A DNA stretch of 64,000 bases from Amorphophallus konjac. Its lineage: Eukaryota; Streptophyta; Magnoliopsida; Alismatales; Araceae. Position numbers and translations under genes: made by a program. Under the pieces are notes generated by a model. The model worked only from the letters and a program-made list of their open reading frames with translations. It ran no database searches and was not told the DNA's origin. The DNA lies in the NCBI GenBank assembly GCA_022559845.1, contig CM040126.1, forward strand, positions 123,728,886-123,792,885, read 5' to 3'. The number at the start of each line of letters is the position of its first letter. The stretch's first letter is position 1. Shown one piece after another: positions 36,186 through 46,514 of the stretch.

Positions 36186-36739
36186 GTTTCAACCATTACA
36201 AGGAATAGAGGCTAGCAAAACATCGAAAACCAAGTACAACGGTCAGTCAATCCTACCAGAGTACCTAAAGCCTGAAAATAGTGAAAGAAGAAATTATAGT
36301 CAAGAGGATGAAAAATGTGGAAAAAGACCAAGTTGAAAGAGGCCAAGTGGAAAAGGACCCAGTTGAAAGCACAATGAAATGATATTGAAAATATAGGGTT
36401 ATAAGAAGGAGAATAATGAAAAATCTAGAGAGAATGAGAATGTGTGCAAGAAGAGAAAGTCGTAGATTGGAAGGTTAGGAAGAAGTTTCATGAAGAGTGC
36501 AGAGAGAGAAAATGAGAGGAAGAAGGTGAAAAATGTGAAAAAACGAGATCTATAGGCGTAGGTGAACAGTTACTGAGTAAAAAATCAGAACCATAGAAAA
36601 TTAATTATAACTTAAAAACTAAGAAGAATTGGAGGATATGGTAAAATAAGAAAATCTGTATCTACAAGAGGGGAAGAACTTTTGTGAAGAACTCAGAGTG
36701 AAAGGAGGACTGGAAGGGCATGAAAACTAGGGAACAAAA

Positions 36740-37500
36740 CTGATGAGTCGACTCTGCCTGATGGATGAGTTGACGCAGTACTGTTCATATGAACTGATGA
36801 GTCAACCCTGTGAGCTGGAAATTGAACTGATGAGTCGACGCAGCCTGATGGATGAGTTGACGCAGTACTGTTCATATGAACTGATGAGTCAACCCTGTGA
36901 GCTGGAAATTGAACTGATGAGTCGACGCAGCCTGATGGATGAGTTGACGCAGTACTGTTCATATGAACTGATGAGTCAACCCTGTGAGCTGGAAATTGAA
37001 CTGATGAGTCGACGCAGCCTGATGGATGAGTTGACGCAGTACTGTTCATATGAACTGATGAGTCAACCCTGTGAGCTAGAAATTGAACTGATGAGTCGAC
37101 GCAGCCTGATGGATGAGTTGACGCAGTACTGTTCATATGAACTGATGAGTCAACCCTGTGAGCTGGAAATTGAACTGATGAGTCGACGCAGCCTGATGGA
37201 TGAGTTGACGCAGTGCTGTTCATATGAACTGATGAGTCAACCCTGTGAGCTGGAAATTGAACTGATGAGTCGACGCAGCCTGATGGATGAGTTGACGCAG
37301 TACTGTTCATATGAACTGATGAGTCAACCCTGTGAGCTGGAAATTGAACTGATGAGTCGACGCAGCCTGATGGATGAGTTGACGCAGTACTGTTCATATG
37401 AACTGATGAGTCAACCCTGTGAGCTGGAAATTGAACTGATGAGTCGACACAGCCTGATGGATGAGTTGACGCAGTACTGTTCATATGAACTGATGAGTCG
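36740..37500. repeat. 87-bp minisatellite, about nine copies
   Basis: The unit recurs exactly every 87 bp (CAGCCTGATG at 36841, 36928 and onward) with almost no differences between copies. Each unit has two CTGATGAGTC words. As 87 is divisible by 3 and the unit lacks stops in one frame on each strand, long ORFs appear on both strands (29-residue repeats); these are a by-product of the period. Confidence 0.95.
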
Positions 37501-37800
37501 ACCCTGCCTATGAAAATGAACTGGTGAGTCGACCCTGCCTATGAAAATGAACTGGTGAGTCGACCCTGCCTATGAAAATGAACTGATGAGTCGACCCTGC
37601 CAACAGATTTGAACTAATGAGTCGACCCTGCCAATGAAAATGAACTGATGAGTTGACCCTGCCTGTGAAAATGAACTGATGAGTCGACCCTGCCAGTTCA
37701 TCGCGTTGACGCGGTGAACTGATGAGTTGACGCGGTGAACTGATGAGTTGACGCGATGAGCTGATGAGTTGACGCAATGAACTATTGAGTCGACCCAGCT
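37490..37800. repeat. 31-bp and shorter tandem repeats continuing the minisatellite
   Basis: The unit GTCGACCCTGCCTATGAAAA plus 11 nt repeats at 31-bp spacing (37501, 37532, 37563). It then decays into shorter GATGAGTTGACGCGGTGAACT units up to about 37800. Confidence 0.85.
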
Positions 37801-40124
37801 AGCTCATTACGTTAACGTGATCATTAGGCTTTCACTTTTGCCATCTCCACTGATAGATGGCAGCCGGAGAGGTGATTTTTAACTCCTGATAGGGTCCTCT
37901 GAACCCTGTATAATTCCCAGGAAGGGCATCCCACAGTAAGGATGTTATTTCTAAAATTGTCAGGTGGCCCATAAGGCACCTCTCTTATCTAGTTTTTCCG
38001 TGTATCAAACATTACTGGTTTCCACTCCTAGTTCATCCCTATACATCAATGCGCCCTTGGATTCCATTCCATAATTCCACCTTATATATCATACTGGTCA
38101 AACCTTGAAATTTCACATTGGCTATAAATGAGAGTGGATGTCAACATACATGATAAATGCTGTGCATATAGGGCTCGGTCTGGTCCTGGGGGGAGCACCC
38201 GAAGGTACTTGTGCCCATGGGAGTTTATTGACCACGGTGTTTGGCATTGCACCGAAGTACTTGCTTGCTAGACTTTAGACATTCCACTCATTCTCATGAT
38301 ATTACTTGATTGATTGACTTGAGACCCGCAAAAGGGTAAAAGTGCTTACTTGAATGCATTATAGCCAATTCCAGTTATACACTTGAAACTACTTTGCTTA
38401 CTATTACTAGCTTGAATAACATGTTTCTACTTAGTTACTAGCTTGAATAACATGTTGCTATTCAGTTATCACTGACTTGACATCATTTACTATCACTTGC
38501 CACTGCTGCTTGAAATTGTGAAATCTATATACTCTCACTTTCTACTTCCGTCGATTTTACAATTCTTTGATATCTATCTGTCTGCATGCATAGGTTACGT
38601 ACATTAAATGAATGTGTAATTCACTTAAAGCATGTTAAAATTTGAGATGTAAATCCTACTGAGCGATTCCCTCATCTAGTTGTTTTCTAACCTTTCCAGG
38701 AAATTCAGATATCAGCCAGAACTCGGAAGGGAATGAGTCGGAGTGATGAGTGTAAAAATAGAGTTATCTTGTTATCTTGTAAATTGTACTTGTGTAAATG
38801 GTGTTATTGTAATTTCATTTATGTCAGTCATATCAAGTTATGTCAGACGTCAGCTGTGTTAGTCCAATAATTGTAATAAGGGCTTGAAGCCTAGTAGTTG
38901 GACTTGGATATGTATGTAATTATCATTGGGTTAGTTGTATCAATTGTCAGCTCATCCTAATTGTATTAACTTCGAGTGAAATCCTAGTCAATTGCGCACT
39001 CTGATATTTACATGATTGACACGATCTATATAGACGCGTCACGCCTCCGGGTAATCTTCCGCACTCGGGGCGTGACAAAACATATCAGAAATGAAAGCAC
39101 ATGAACGGTCAATAACTGGCCGCCTATCTAGGATGGGCGGTCTATTGAGAGGCCGCGCAAGTTAGGGGGCTTCTGCTACCTTTGCCTTGCTCACCTCCGG
39201 TGAGTCCGACTGAGGTTGGCTAAAACAGTTAAATACACGATACATAGAGCTTGAAATTTAGGGCTTTTACTATCAATAGAACGAGCACAAAGACTTATAC
39301 AAGATATCATGATCAATTGAATGTTTAGTGCCTGAACTCCCTACTTAAATCGAGGTGGAAAATAGTTAACCCTAATTACGACATGCTTGCACTAAAACCA
39401 TAAATTTGCGCAGGATACTACATTAAAATTAGGGCTTTTTAGACCAAGAGAAAGAAGACAGGACGACACTTCTATCCATATATGATACTTAGGGTTTGGC
39501 TTGCTATTACCTAGCTTAATCGAAGGATGAAGGAAGAAGAAAGGAAGCCGACGCGCTAGGTACCCAACGCCGGTGACTGCCACGATTCTCTCTTGATCGA
39601 GGTCCTCTCCGGCCGCCACAGCTTCTAAACGATTCTAGGGTGACTTAGGTTTGTTTATATAGGTTCAATGGTATCTAGAGGGTTCTAATCGTGGAGATAG
39701 AGTCCACGCACTGCGGACGGACGTGATTTACGCAAGATCGAGTCAATCCGCCACTCCGCCGCCAAATTCCACTCCTAGGGTTAGGGTTTCGGGGAATAAC
39801 CAGAGGGGAAATGATCTCTTAATCCTAGCCTTTCATTTGCATCCGGTTTTAGCTTAAATGATCGGGTATTGGGCTCAAATTTCATGTTTTAAGGGCCGAT
39901 TAGACTAAGTGTGGATTTGGGCCTTACTCTGCTAATTCGGCTTGATTAAGAATTTTATTTGGGTCGGTTGTAGAAGACAATTTTACTAAGCGTTTTATCC
40001 TCTACAAGATTCTACTTTTTCCAGATTTTTATAAAATGGTCAAAATTTTACTTATCCTTTTTCTTAAGGAATTTCTTATTAATTTCTAGAAAGTTTTATT
40101 CATTAATATACCGAGGTGCTACAC

Positions 40125-40449
40125 CCTCCCCCACTTTAAAGAATTTGATCCTCCAAATTCACTGCATTTAATAAAAATGGGGAGTGAGATAGCTCACCTA
40201 GAATAAGTCAGGATATTGCTTCCGCATGGTATCTTCTGACTCCCAAGTAGCCTCTTCGGTTCCACGCCGACTCCATTGTACTTTAACCATGGGTATGGAA
40301 CGATTCCTGAGTTGCTACTACTTATGATCTAAAATCTTGATAGGTCTTTCTTCATAAGTCAAATCTTCCTTCACCTCCAAATCCGCATGTTGAATGACAT
40401 GAGTGGGGTCATACACATATTTCCGTAGCATAGACACATGGAAGACGTT
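40125..40449 (-). pseudogene. pol: E2 pol C-terminus (first part, split by the giant element)
   Basis: Begins with the Tekay polypurine tract, then the chromodomain-like end of pol up to NVFHVSMLRKYVYDPTHVIQ, almost identical to E1 at 30399-30650. The frame is interrupted at 40449 by the LTR of the 21.6-kb element and resumes at 62033. Confidence 0.88.
40445..40449. repeat. Target-site duplication of the giant Tat element, left copy (ACGTT)
   Basis: ACGTT lies before TGTTGATT; the second copy is at 62028-62032. The uninterrupted E1 copy reads GAAGACGTTGTGTACT at this place, which confirms the empty site. Confidence 0.96.
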
Positions 40450-42189
40450 TGTTGATTTGTTTTGCTTCTCTTCTTCTTTTTGTTTTGATGTGTAATAAAG
40501 ATGATAAGCAAAAATCAAAGATCTCAATCAACCTACGAACATGTGAACCATGAACCTAGGCAACCAGAGCAAGCTCTAGCATGGGCATGCTATCTCAATC
40601 ATCAAGCTAAACTAAGGGAATAAAGAAAAACACACGCCGGGGCGTGGAGCAAGGGCAAATAAAAACACACCGTGAGGGTGGAGCAAATAAAGGAAATAAG
40701 AGATATGAGATGGAGAGAAATCTAATGCCCAATAGTAAGAAAGAACGTGATCGCCACCAAAGTAAACACAAGCCAGAGACTTGAAAATACCTTGGAAATA
40801 GGTGGATGAAGCACCCGCCCACGGGAGAAAGAAAACAAGTGAAATCTGCAGATCAACTGAATGTAACGGTCCAGACCCCGTGAGTCACAGAAATTTGACG
40901 GTCTCCAGATAAACCGTTAGATGAACCTGACGCGCCTGCACAAGATCATCAGAAACCCTGCAGAAATAGCTTATGAATTCTTTGAACTCCAACTCTTCCA
41001 GCCGGCCAGAAGACTTGGGCCTCGTGTAGTGAACCTGCAAACCTGCCAAAGAACGTGAAACACAAGAAAATAAACCCAAATTAGCCCTTTAAACAAGCGT
41101 AGTATCAACTCTCAAAGAACTTAAGATCATGCAAAAGGAAAGGGAGGTACCGAGAGAGTTTTGGTTTTTTAACCCCTATGGGCGTTTTAAAAGATAGGAA
41201 GATATTTAGATGATGAAAACCAGGTGCAGAACGTAGAAACAAGGAGAGGGACAATGCCTATGATGAGAGGGAGGAGGAAGAACACAATATGCAATGATGA
41301 ACTTTGAAACTCAATAGAACGAACACTCCCTTCACCGTGAAGCAGATGGACGTGAAAGATAAGTCTCCTTGATTAGGTGTGGCTCTAGAATGCTGCAGCA
41401 CTTCGACGCGAACTGCAGATCTTCCTCCCTCGGGCCATGAAGTTAAGGGTGCTATTTATAGGCCCTCAAACTCTCCGATCGAACAGAGGATAATCCAGCA
41501 AGAAAAAAGGATAACTCTTAGCAAATCCTTGAAGATAATATCACCAAGAGTCCATAGAAACAAACAGAAGGTTCTGAGGATCAGATTTGGAAGAGAAATC
41601 ACCAATTCAAACTCTTATCTCGACCACGGAGTAGCAGAGAAAAGGCCTGAACTGCCAGGACTCTCTGTTGGATGTAACGGCTACTCGACAGACCGCCGCA
41701 TGCAAATAACGTGCCAGGGGAATATCGTTACATTTAATCTTATCTCAAAAGAGATAAGATCAACGGAAGAAGATCAAACAAGTTGGACTATGCAAGATAA
41801 GTAACGGCCATGTCTGGACGCGTTGGAAGAAAGTAACAGCTGCACGACATACCGTTAGATTCAATGGGTAGGCCAACAGATAAGCTGGAACAAAAGACCT
41901 TAAGTTGTAGGACTCTTCAAGAAGTAACGGCCATGGGACCATGCGTTAGAAGAAAATAACGCCCATGCAGAGGACCGTTAGAAACAATGAAGATCGTAAT
42001 TGATTAAGAGCTTGCTAAGCTTCATCCAATGAAAAGCCACAAGGAACCACACTCAACCAAGGAGAGAAGACCCATAAAATGAGCTTCAAACCGACGAAGG
42101 AAACTCAATGAAGAGTGAACAACTTGGAGCATCACATAGATAGAACAAGGAGATGACCCAACTTATCGATCATAAAACGGGTGTCAACA
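40450..42189 (-). repeat. Giant element 3' LTR
   Basis: Starts TGTTGATTTG and ends GGGTGTCAACA. Same length as 60288-62027 and about 96-97% similar in the part I compared. Contains several CGGTC/GACCG quasi-palindromes. The 141-aa plus-strand frame at 41379-41804 recurs in the other LTR as a shorter frame and is not a credible gene. Confidence 0.95.
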
Positions 42190-42203
42190 GATGCCCCTCC
42201 TTA
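42190..42203 (-). other. Giant element polypurine tract
   Basis: The minus strand reads AAGGAGGGGCATC directly before the 3' LTR start TGTTGACACC. Confidence 0.75.
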
Positions 42204-43473
42204 ACGTCCTCTTTGCAGGGGAGCGAGCGGAGGTGAAGCGAAAGCAAAATGGAACATGGAGATGAAGCGGAAGCGAAGCGGAGAGGACCAAAAAGTGGGC
42301 ATTAAGGTAAACGACACCCGTTCTTTACCAACAAGCGATAGGAATTTTCTGAAAAACTTTGAACTGATCACAAGGATATAGCTAACCAAAGGATGCAAGT
42401 CTGGAGGAACTAACAACTAAGGAAAGGAAACACGGCTAGCCGCCGGAGGCAACAGAAAGGAAAGAGAACTGACTAAACTCCAGACAGGGATCTTCAGCCA
42501 ACCAAATCAAGCGACAGATTGAAGGAAACCTTCAAATTCAGAGTGGAATGTCTCTCCTTATTCAAGATCAAAGCACAGCTATTCACCATCATTGAGATAC
42601 CTCGAACAGATGAAGATCATGAATGCTCAAATATGCGGATGATACATGCTAGGCTAAATGAAAAGAAATCATTAAAACAAATGCAAAGAAAGAACAAAAT
42701 AACAAGATACTCGAGAATAATAGCTAGACCGGAGAAATCAGGGTCAGGACACCATCTGCAACCACGACGTGCAAGACAGAACCATCGTCCCCAAACTTTT
42801 CCAACCTAACGGCCTATCCAACGATTAAACATGTGAACTTAGATCATCATCATTTTTGTTTAAGGGGAACATCAGATCCCAGAACACATGAATGACCAGC
42901 CAGTTCTCGAGATAATATATCATAGATAACATATAGTAATGCATTTAAGGGATTTGAGGGAACGAGATACAATACCTGACTTACCTGCCTGACCGGCAAA
43001 GCATGTTGTTTATAACTTCATTCATAAGAAAGAGGTTAGCCAATAATAAATATGAGCATGAAACAGGCGTAACCATTCATACGTGTTAGAAGCATTAATA
43101 ATACGTGCCATGGTAGAAAATGTGATCATTCAATCATCAAATGGACCATTTTATTCATCAAGAAACTTGCAATCTGTAACAGTCTGCAGAGAGGGCTTCA
43201 TATGAAGTAACGGACCAGAGTAGGGCCGTTAGAGATTGGGCGGTTCATTTTCTTCAATGAAACAACTCAAATCCATGTAACGGTCAAAAGAGTACGCGTC
43301 AGAGAGTGTAACGGTCGGACGACAGACCGTCACATTTCTTGAGCGTTCAAAAAAAAAAAAGCAAACCGAACGGTCACAGCCTCATTCATTCAACACTCAA
43401 GCAACCAAACGCCAAAAACGCTCTCCAAAACCTCAACGAGAGCCACCGGCGACCACCGTCAACCACCAAAGAG
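42204..43473 (-). other. Non-coding spacer between 3' LTR and the antisense gene block
   Basis: No credible gene. Holds several CGGTC quasi-palindromes (near 43208, 43277, 43307). Some of its right end may be the promoter or 5' UTR of the plus-strand gene beginning at 43474; I see no clear TATA box. Confidence 0.5.
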
Positions 43474-46400
43474 ATGGCCGGCGACGAGGCTCCACAGCCA
43501 CCGAAGAAGAGGGAGAGGGGGAAGAAGAAGGCGATACGCCGCCTCCACTGCCGGATAGAGCGGGAAGTGGAACGACGGCCAGAGGAAGAAAAAACGAGGA
43601 AGAAAGCTCCAAGGGTGGAAGCAGAGGCTCCAATGGCCGAGGAGGACCAAGGGGAAACCTTCCTGGATGAGGGAGAACCCAAGGAACAGGAGAAAAAGAG
43701 GAAGATGGGCCAAGACCATGAGGTAGGCCTCCGCCCTAATTTTTTTCAATTTTTAATTTTTTTTTGTATTTTTGTATGAATGTATGTAGGAATGGGGGGT
43801 AGAAAATGGGTCTATGCACCCACTAGGATCATCTGTAGGCCTTTTGGCCAAAGTGGGAAGCCACGGAATGCAAAGGAGAAACGCCCTCTAGCAGGGAATG
43901 TGACGGTCCTTCCAATGACCGTCACGCACCTAACGCATCACTCTAGGTGCGTTAGAGAAATGTGACGCCCATTACCAGGGCCATTACATGCACCAGAGGC
44001 TAGAACTATTTTATAGGTTTTCAATTATTCAATTTTTCTATTTTGTTTTTATTTTATGAATGCTATGCAATGATTTTTATGATGCATTTGACTGACTCAT
44101 AATCTAAATGGATGCAGGGAAAGAGACAGACGAGGATCTCCTGGCTTCAGATCTGGGTGGTGTACCAGGCACTGCCCGATTACCAGAGAGAGAGAGACTA
44201 GCCGGGATGGGATTCGCCGAGGTGCTGAGCATCGAGGTGACCAGAATGGACACGCCTCTGCTGTACGCCTTGCACGAGAGGTGGGATCTGATTAGCAGAG
44301 CATTCATCTTCCCGTGGGGTCACATGATCCCCACGCTAGAAGACATGGCGAAGATTGCTGGGCTGTGAGTACATGGAGCCGCAGTGACAGGATGGACCTA
44401 CCGAGACTACCGAGAGATGGCCCAGGAGCTGCTGGGGTTAGATTTGATCAGACCGGGGCAGACGTCATCCCAGCTCTCACGATCAGTACTACAGGAGAGC
44501 TTAGGACTGAGAGGAGCGGTGATAGCCGTGGGTGAGCTACCAGAGGAGCATCTGGGTAGAGTGATTGACCAGGTGCGCCCACAAGTGGCAGCAGAGGCTG
44601 GACCAGAGGGAGATCGCACCCTGAGGTGCTTCCTGATGCTACTGTTCGGGAAGCTCCTGTTCGCGACTCGGGCAGATGTGATCAGCTGCCGGCTGCTGCC
44701 GATGATCGAGGATTTGGGCAGAGTTGGAAAGTACGCCTGGGGAGCGGCAGTCTTGGCCTTCCTGTTCGAGTCCCTCAGCACGACGGACCGACAGACGATG
44801 CTGGGCGGCTTCTCACCTTTTCTACAGGTAAATGCATTTTAAATGCTTCTATTATGATGTTATGCAAATGTTTATGAAAATGATTATGCAGTTGACTGAC
44901 TTAACTTCTAAATGCAGATCTGGAGCTACATGTACCTCCCGGGCATCGGACGGGGCACACTACTCCACACCGGCCGCATCCCGATCGCGAGGCGATGGGT
45001 GGTTGCAAGGGACCCGCGGTCGATCATCAGATTGACCCGGGCGATCCAGAACGATTTGGATTCCTTCCCGCACACGGCGGTAAGCCCGAAACTCAAAAAA
45101 TGCTTTCTAAATGATTTTGAATATTTCTATATGCTTCTATATGATGATTTGATTCATGCTTTCAGGTGAGATGGACCCCGTATAGAGGCGAGAGCTTCGA
45201 GGGACAGCCATGGGTGGAGGCAGCCCTTTCGTACCGGGGACGAGACATATGGTTGCACTGCATCCATATCATCGAGCCTCTCCACTACCGGCTGATTCTG
45301 AGGACTCGGGGACTACACCAGCCTGAGGTGACCTTTCCACGCCCCAGCGACGACCGCCCGGGGAAGTCAGCAAAGGGAATTAGCGGTGACATAGATTGGT
45401 GCGCCCGGAAGGTGAAGTATGTCCACGACTAGAAGAAGCGGGGTAGAGCAGTGAAGGGGCGGGACGAGAGCGATGAGGCATACTTGAAAGCCTTTGCTCG
45501 ACTGTACGGGGACCGGGTGTACCGAGGTACTCGATGACCGGTATGCAATTCTAAACCTTAACTTCTGAATGCTCTTCTATGAAAATTTTATTCTATATAC
45601 ACTGACTCATATGCTTTCTAAATGCAGCTAGCCCCAAGGGAAGGATAGCCGAGCTCGAGGGGCTACTCCACGCCACCGTCCAGCAGCGGGACGAGTACCG
45701 GACCGCTTTGGAGCTCTTGGTAAGACTCTAAAAACCTTGGACCTAAATGATTATGTTTATGATTATGATGCGAATGCGGTGGACTGACCAATGATTTCTA
45801 AATGCAGCGGGCTGAGGGAGCCCAAAGAGTGGGACCGCATGCACCGTCGTCTTCCTCACAGCCTGTCGGGGATAGAGCTGAGCGAGATGCCGAGTTCGCT
45901 CGAGCGGTTGCCCGGGCCGAGGAGGCGGAGACCACCCTCGCGGAGCGGGTAAGATGCCAAATGCTAGACTAAAAAAAAATGCTTATGTTTGTGCAAACTA
46001 ATATGTGACTAACTATATGAAATGCAAACTACATGCGAGAGAGCTAGCCGCAGCAGTGGCCGAGGTGAAGCTGGCTCGAACGGAGGCAGAGCGTCTCCAG
46101 GCAGAGATGGAGAGAGGATGATCGGAGGCGGAGCAACTCCGGGCAGAGCTAGCTCAGTCACACGCTGAGGTGGAGAGACTCCGAGCCGGGACGGCGGACT
46201 TGGATCGTTACCGGACCGAGGAACGGGACACACGGCGTCAGATCTTTGAGTTGAAGATCGAGCTGTGGACGATGGAGCGGACGGTGAGAATGATGGGCCG
46301 GGGACCGGAGCGGAGTGCCTCCCAGAGTGGGGCACGGGGGAGTGCTGCCTCGAGCGGCTCGATAGGGGATTTCCTTGCCAGCTCCTCTGGCCAGCGGAGG

Positions 46401-46514
46401 AACGAGAGGGCAGAGAGAGGACAGCAGGAGGAGAGCGCCTCTATAGCGCCACCCGCGAGGAGACCCGAGGGCAAAGATGATGATGGCGGCCCGGCGGATA
46501 AGCCGGCCGAGTGA
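43474..46514 (+). pseudogene. Antisense, intron-containing plant-mobile-domain (PMD) gene with coiled-coil tail
   Basis: Proposed exons: 43474-43722 (Lys/Glu-rich start, MAGDEAPQPPKKRERGKKK), 44118-44827, 44918-45079, 45166-45540, 45628-45719, 45808-45948 and about 46041-46514. Introns 1-5 have GT donors and AG acceptors; the sixth acceptor is degraded. Exons 2-4 encode a PMD: FPWGHMIPTLEDMAKIAGL, VTGWTYRDY, CRLLPMIEDLGRVGKYAWG then AVLAFLFESL, and IWLHCIHIIEPLHYRLIL. Exons 5-7 encode an Ala/Glu/Arg-rich coiled coil. Stops: TGA 44366, TAG 45430, TGA 45535, TGA 46119. Intron 1 phase is off by one base, as is the fourth junction, implying small indels. PMD proteins include MAIN/MAIL nuclear proteins and transposon-borne relatives; the function here is unknown. 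Confidence 0.78.

Larger units (their letters stand above)
36262..39077 (+). repeat. Composite insert in the LTR: Athila-LTR-like module, minisatellite, inverted Tekay-like LTR end
   Basis: 36262-36740 resembles the Athila LTR module at 3780-4190 (shared AAAATGAGAGGAAG and GAGGACTGGAAGGGCAT). 36740-37800 is a minisatellite. About 38150-39077 resembles the reverse complement of the E1 LTR (GGTACTTGTGCCC then GGCATTGCACCGA; CTACTGAGCG) and ends GGGGCGTGACA, the outer end of a plus-strand Tekay-type LTR. The right junction is sharp at 39077/39078. No TSD was found and ~400 bp of host LTR is missing, so recombination or deletion accompanied the event. Confidence 0.65.
27118..40124 (-). mobile_element. 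Tekay/Del-type chromovirus 'E1' with an expanded second LTR
   Basis: LTR 27118-30324, internal region 30325-34509, LTR 34510-40124. The ends are TGTCAYGCC and GTGCTACA on the plus strand, with a tRNA-iMet PBS (34484-34503) and a GGGGGAGGG polypurine tract. On the minus strand the order is gag, protease, RT remnant, RNase H, integrase, chromodomain. The right LTR has 2.8 kb of extra sequence (36262-39077). Its outer edge is followed not by host DNA but by the polypurine tract and pol of another copy (E2). The left flank is CCCAT (27113-27117), and no matching right TSD exists. Confidence 0.88.
34510..40124 (-). repeat. E1 5' LTR / E2 3' LTR, carrying an insert
   Basis: Starts TGTCACGCCCCGACG and ends GAGGTGCTACA on the plus strand. 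It aligns with the left LTR from 34510 to about 36262 and again from 39078 to 40124. Between these, about 400 bp of the left LTR (28875-29275) is replaced by 2.8 kb. It is preceded by the E1 PBS and followed by a polypurine tract and pol of E2, so it serves as an LTR of both. Confidence 0.85.

Noticed and set aside
36693..37513. Long open frames on both strands (263 and 256 aa) that look like a repetitive surface protein
   Set aside because: They are created by an 87-bp minisatellite whose period is a multiple of 3; both strands are open for the same reason and no domain is present.
36740..37700. Repeated CTGATGAG, the core of hammerhead ribozymes, as in plant retrozymes
   Set aside because: The following bases do not form stem II with the required closing GAAA segment, and no matching stems I and III were found.
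41379..41804. 141-aa plus-strand frame in the LTR
   Set aside because: It recurs in truncated form in the other LTR (61367-61642), has no domain, and only reflects LTR sequence.
43386..43749. Minus-strand frames opposite the first PMD exon (96-98 aa)
   Set aside because: Shadow frames of a Lys/Glu-rich exon; no domain, and the splice signals support the plus strand.
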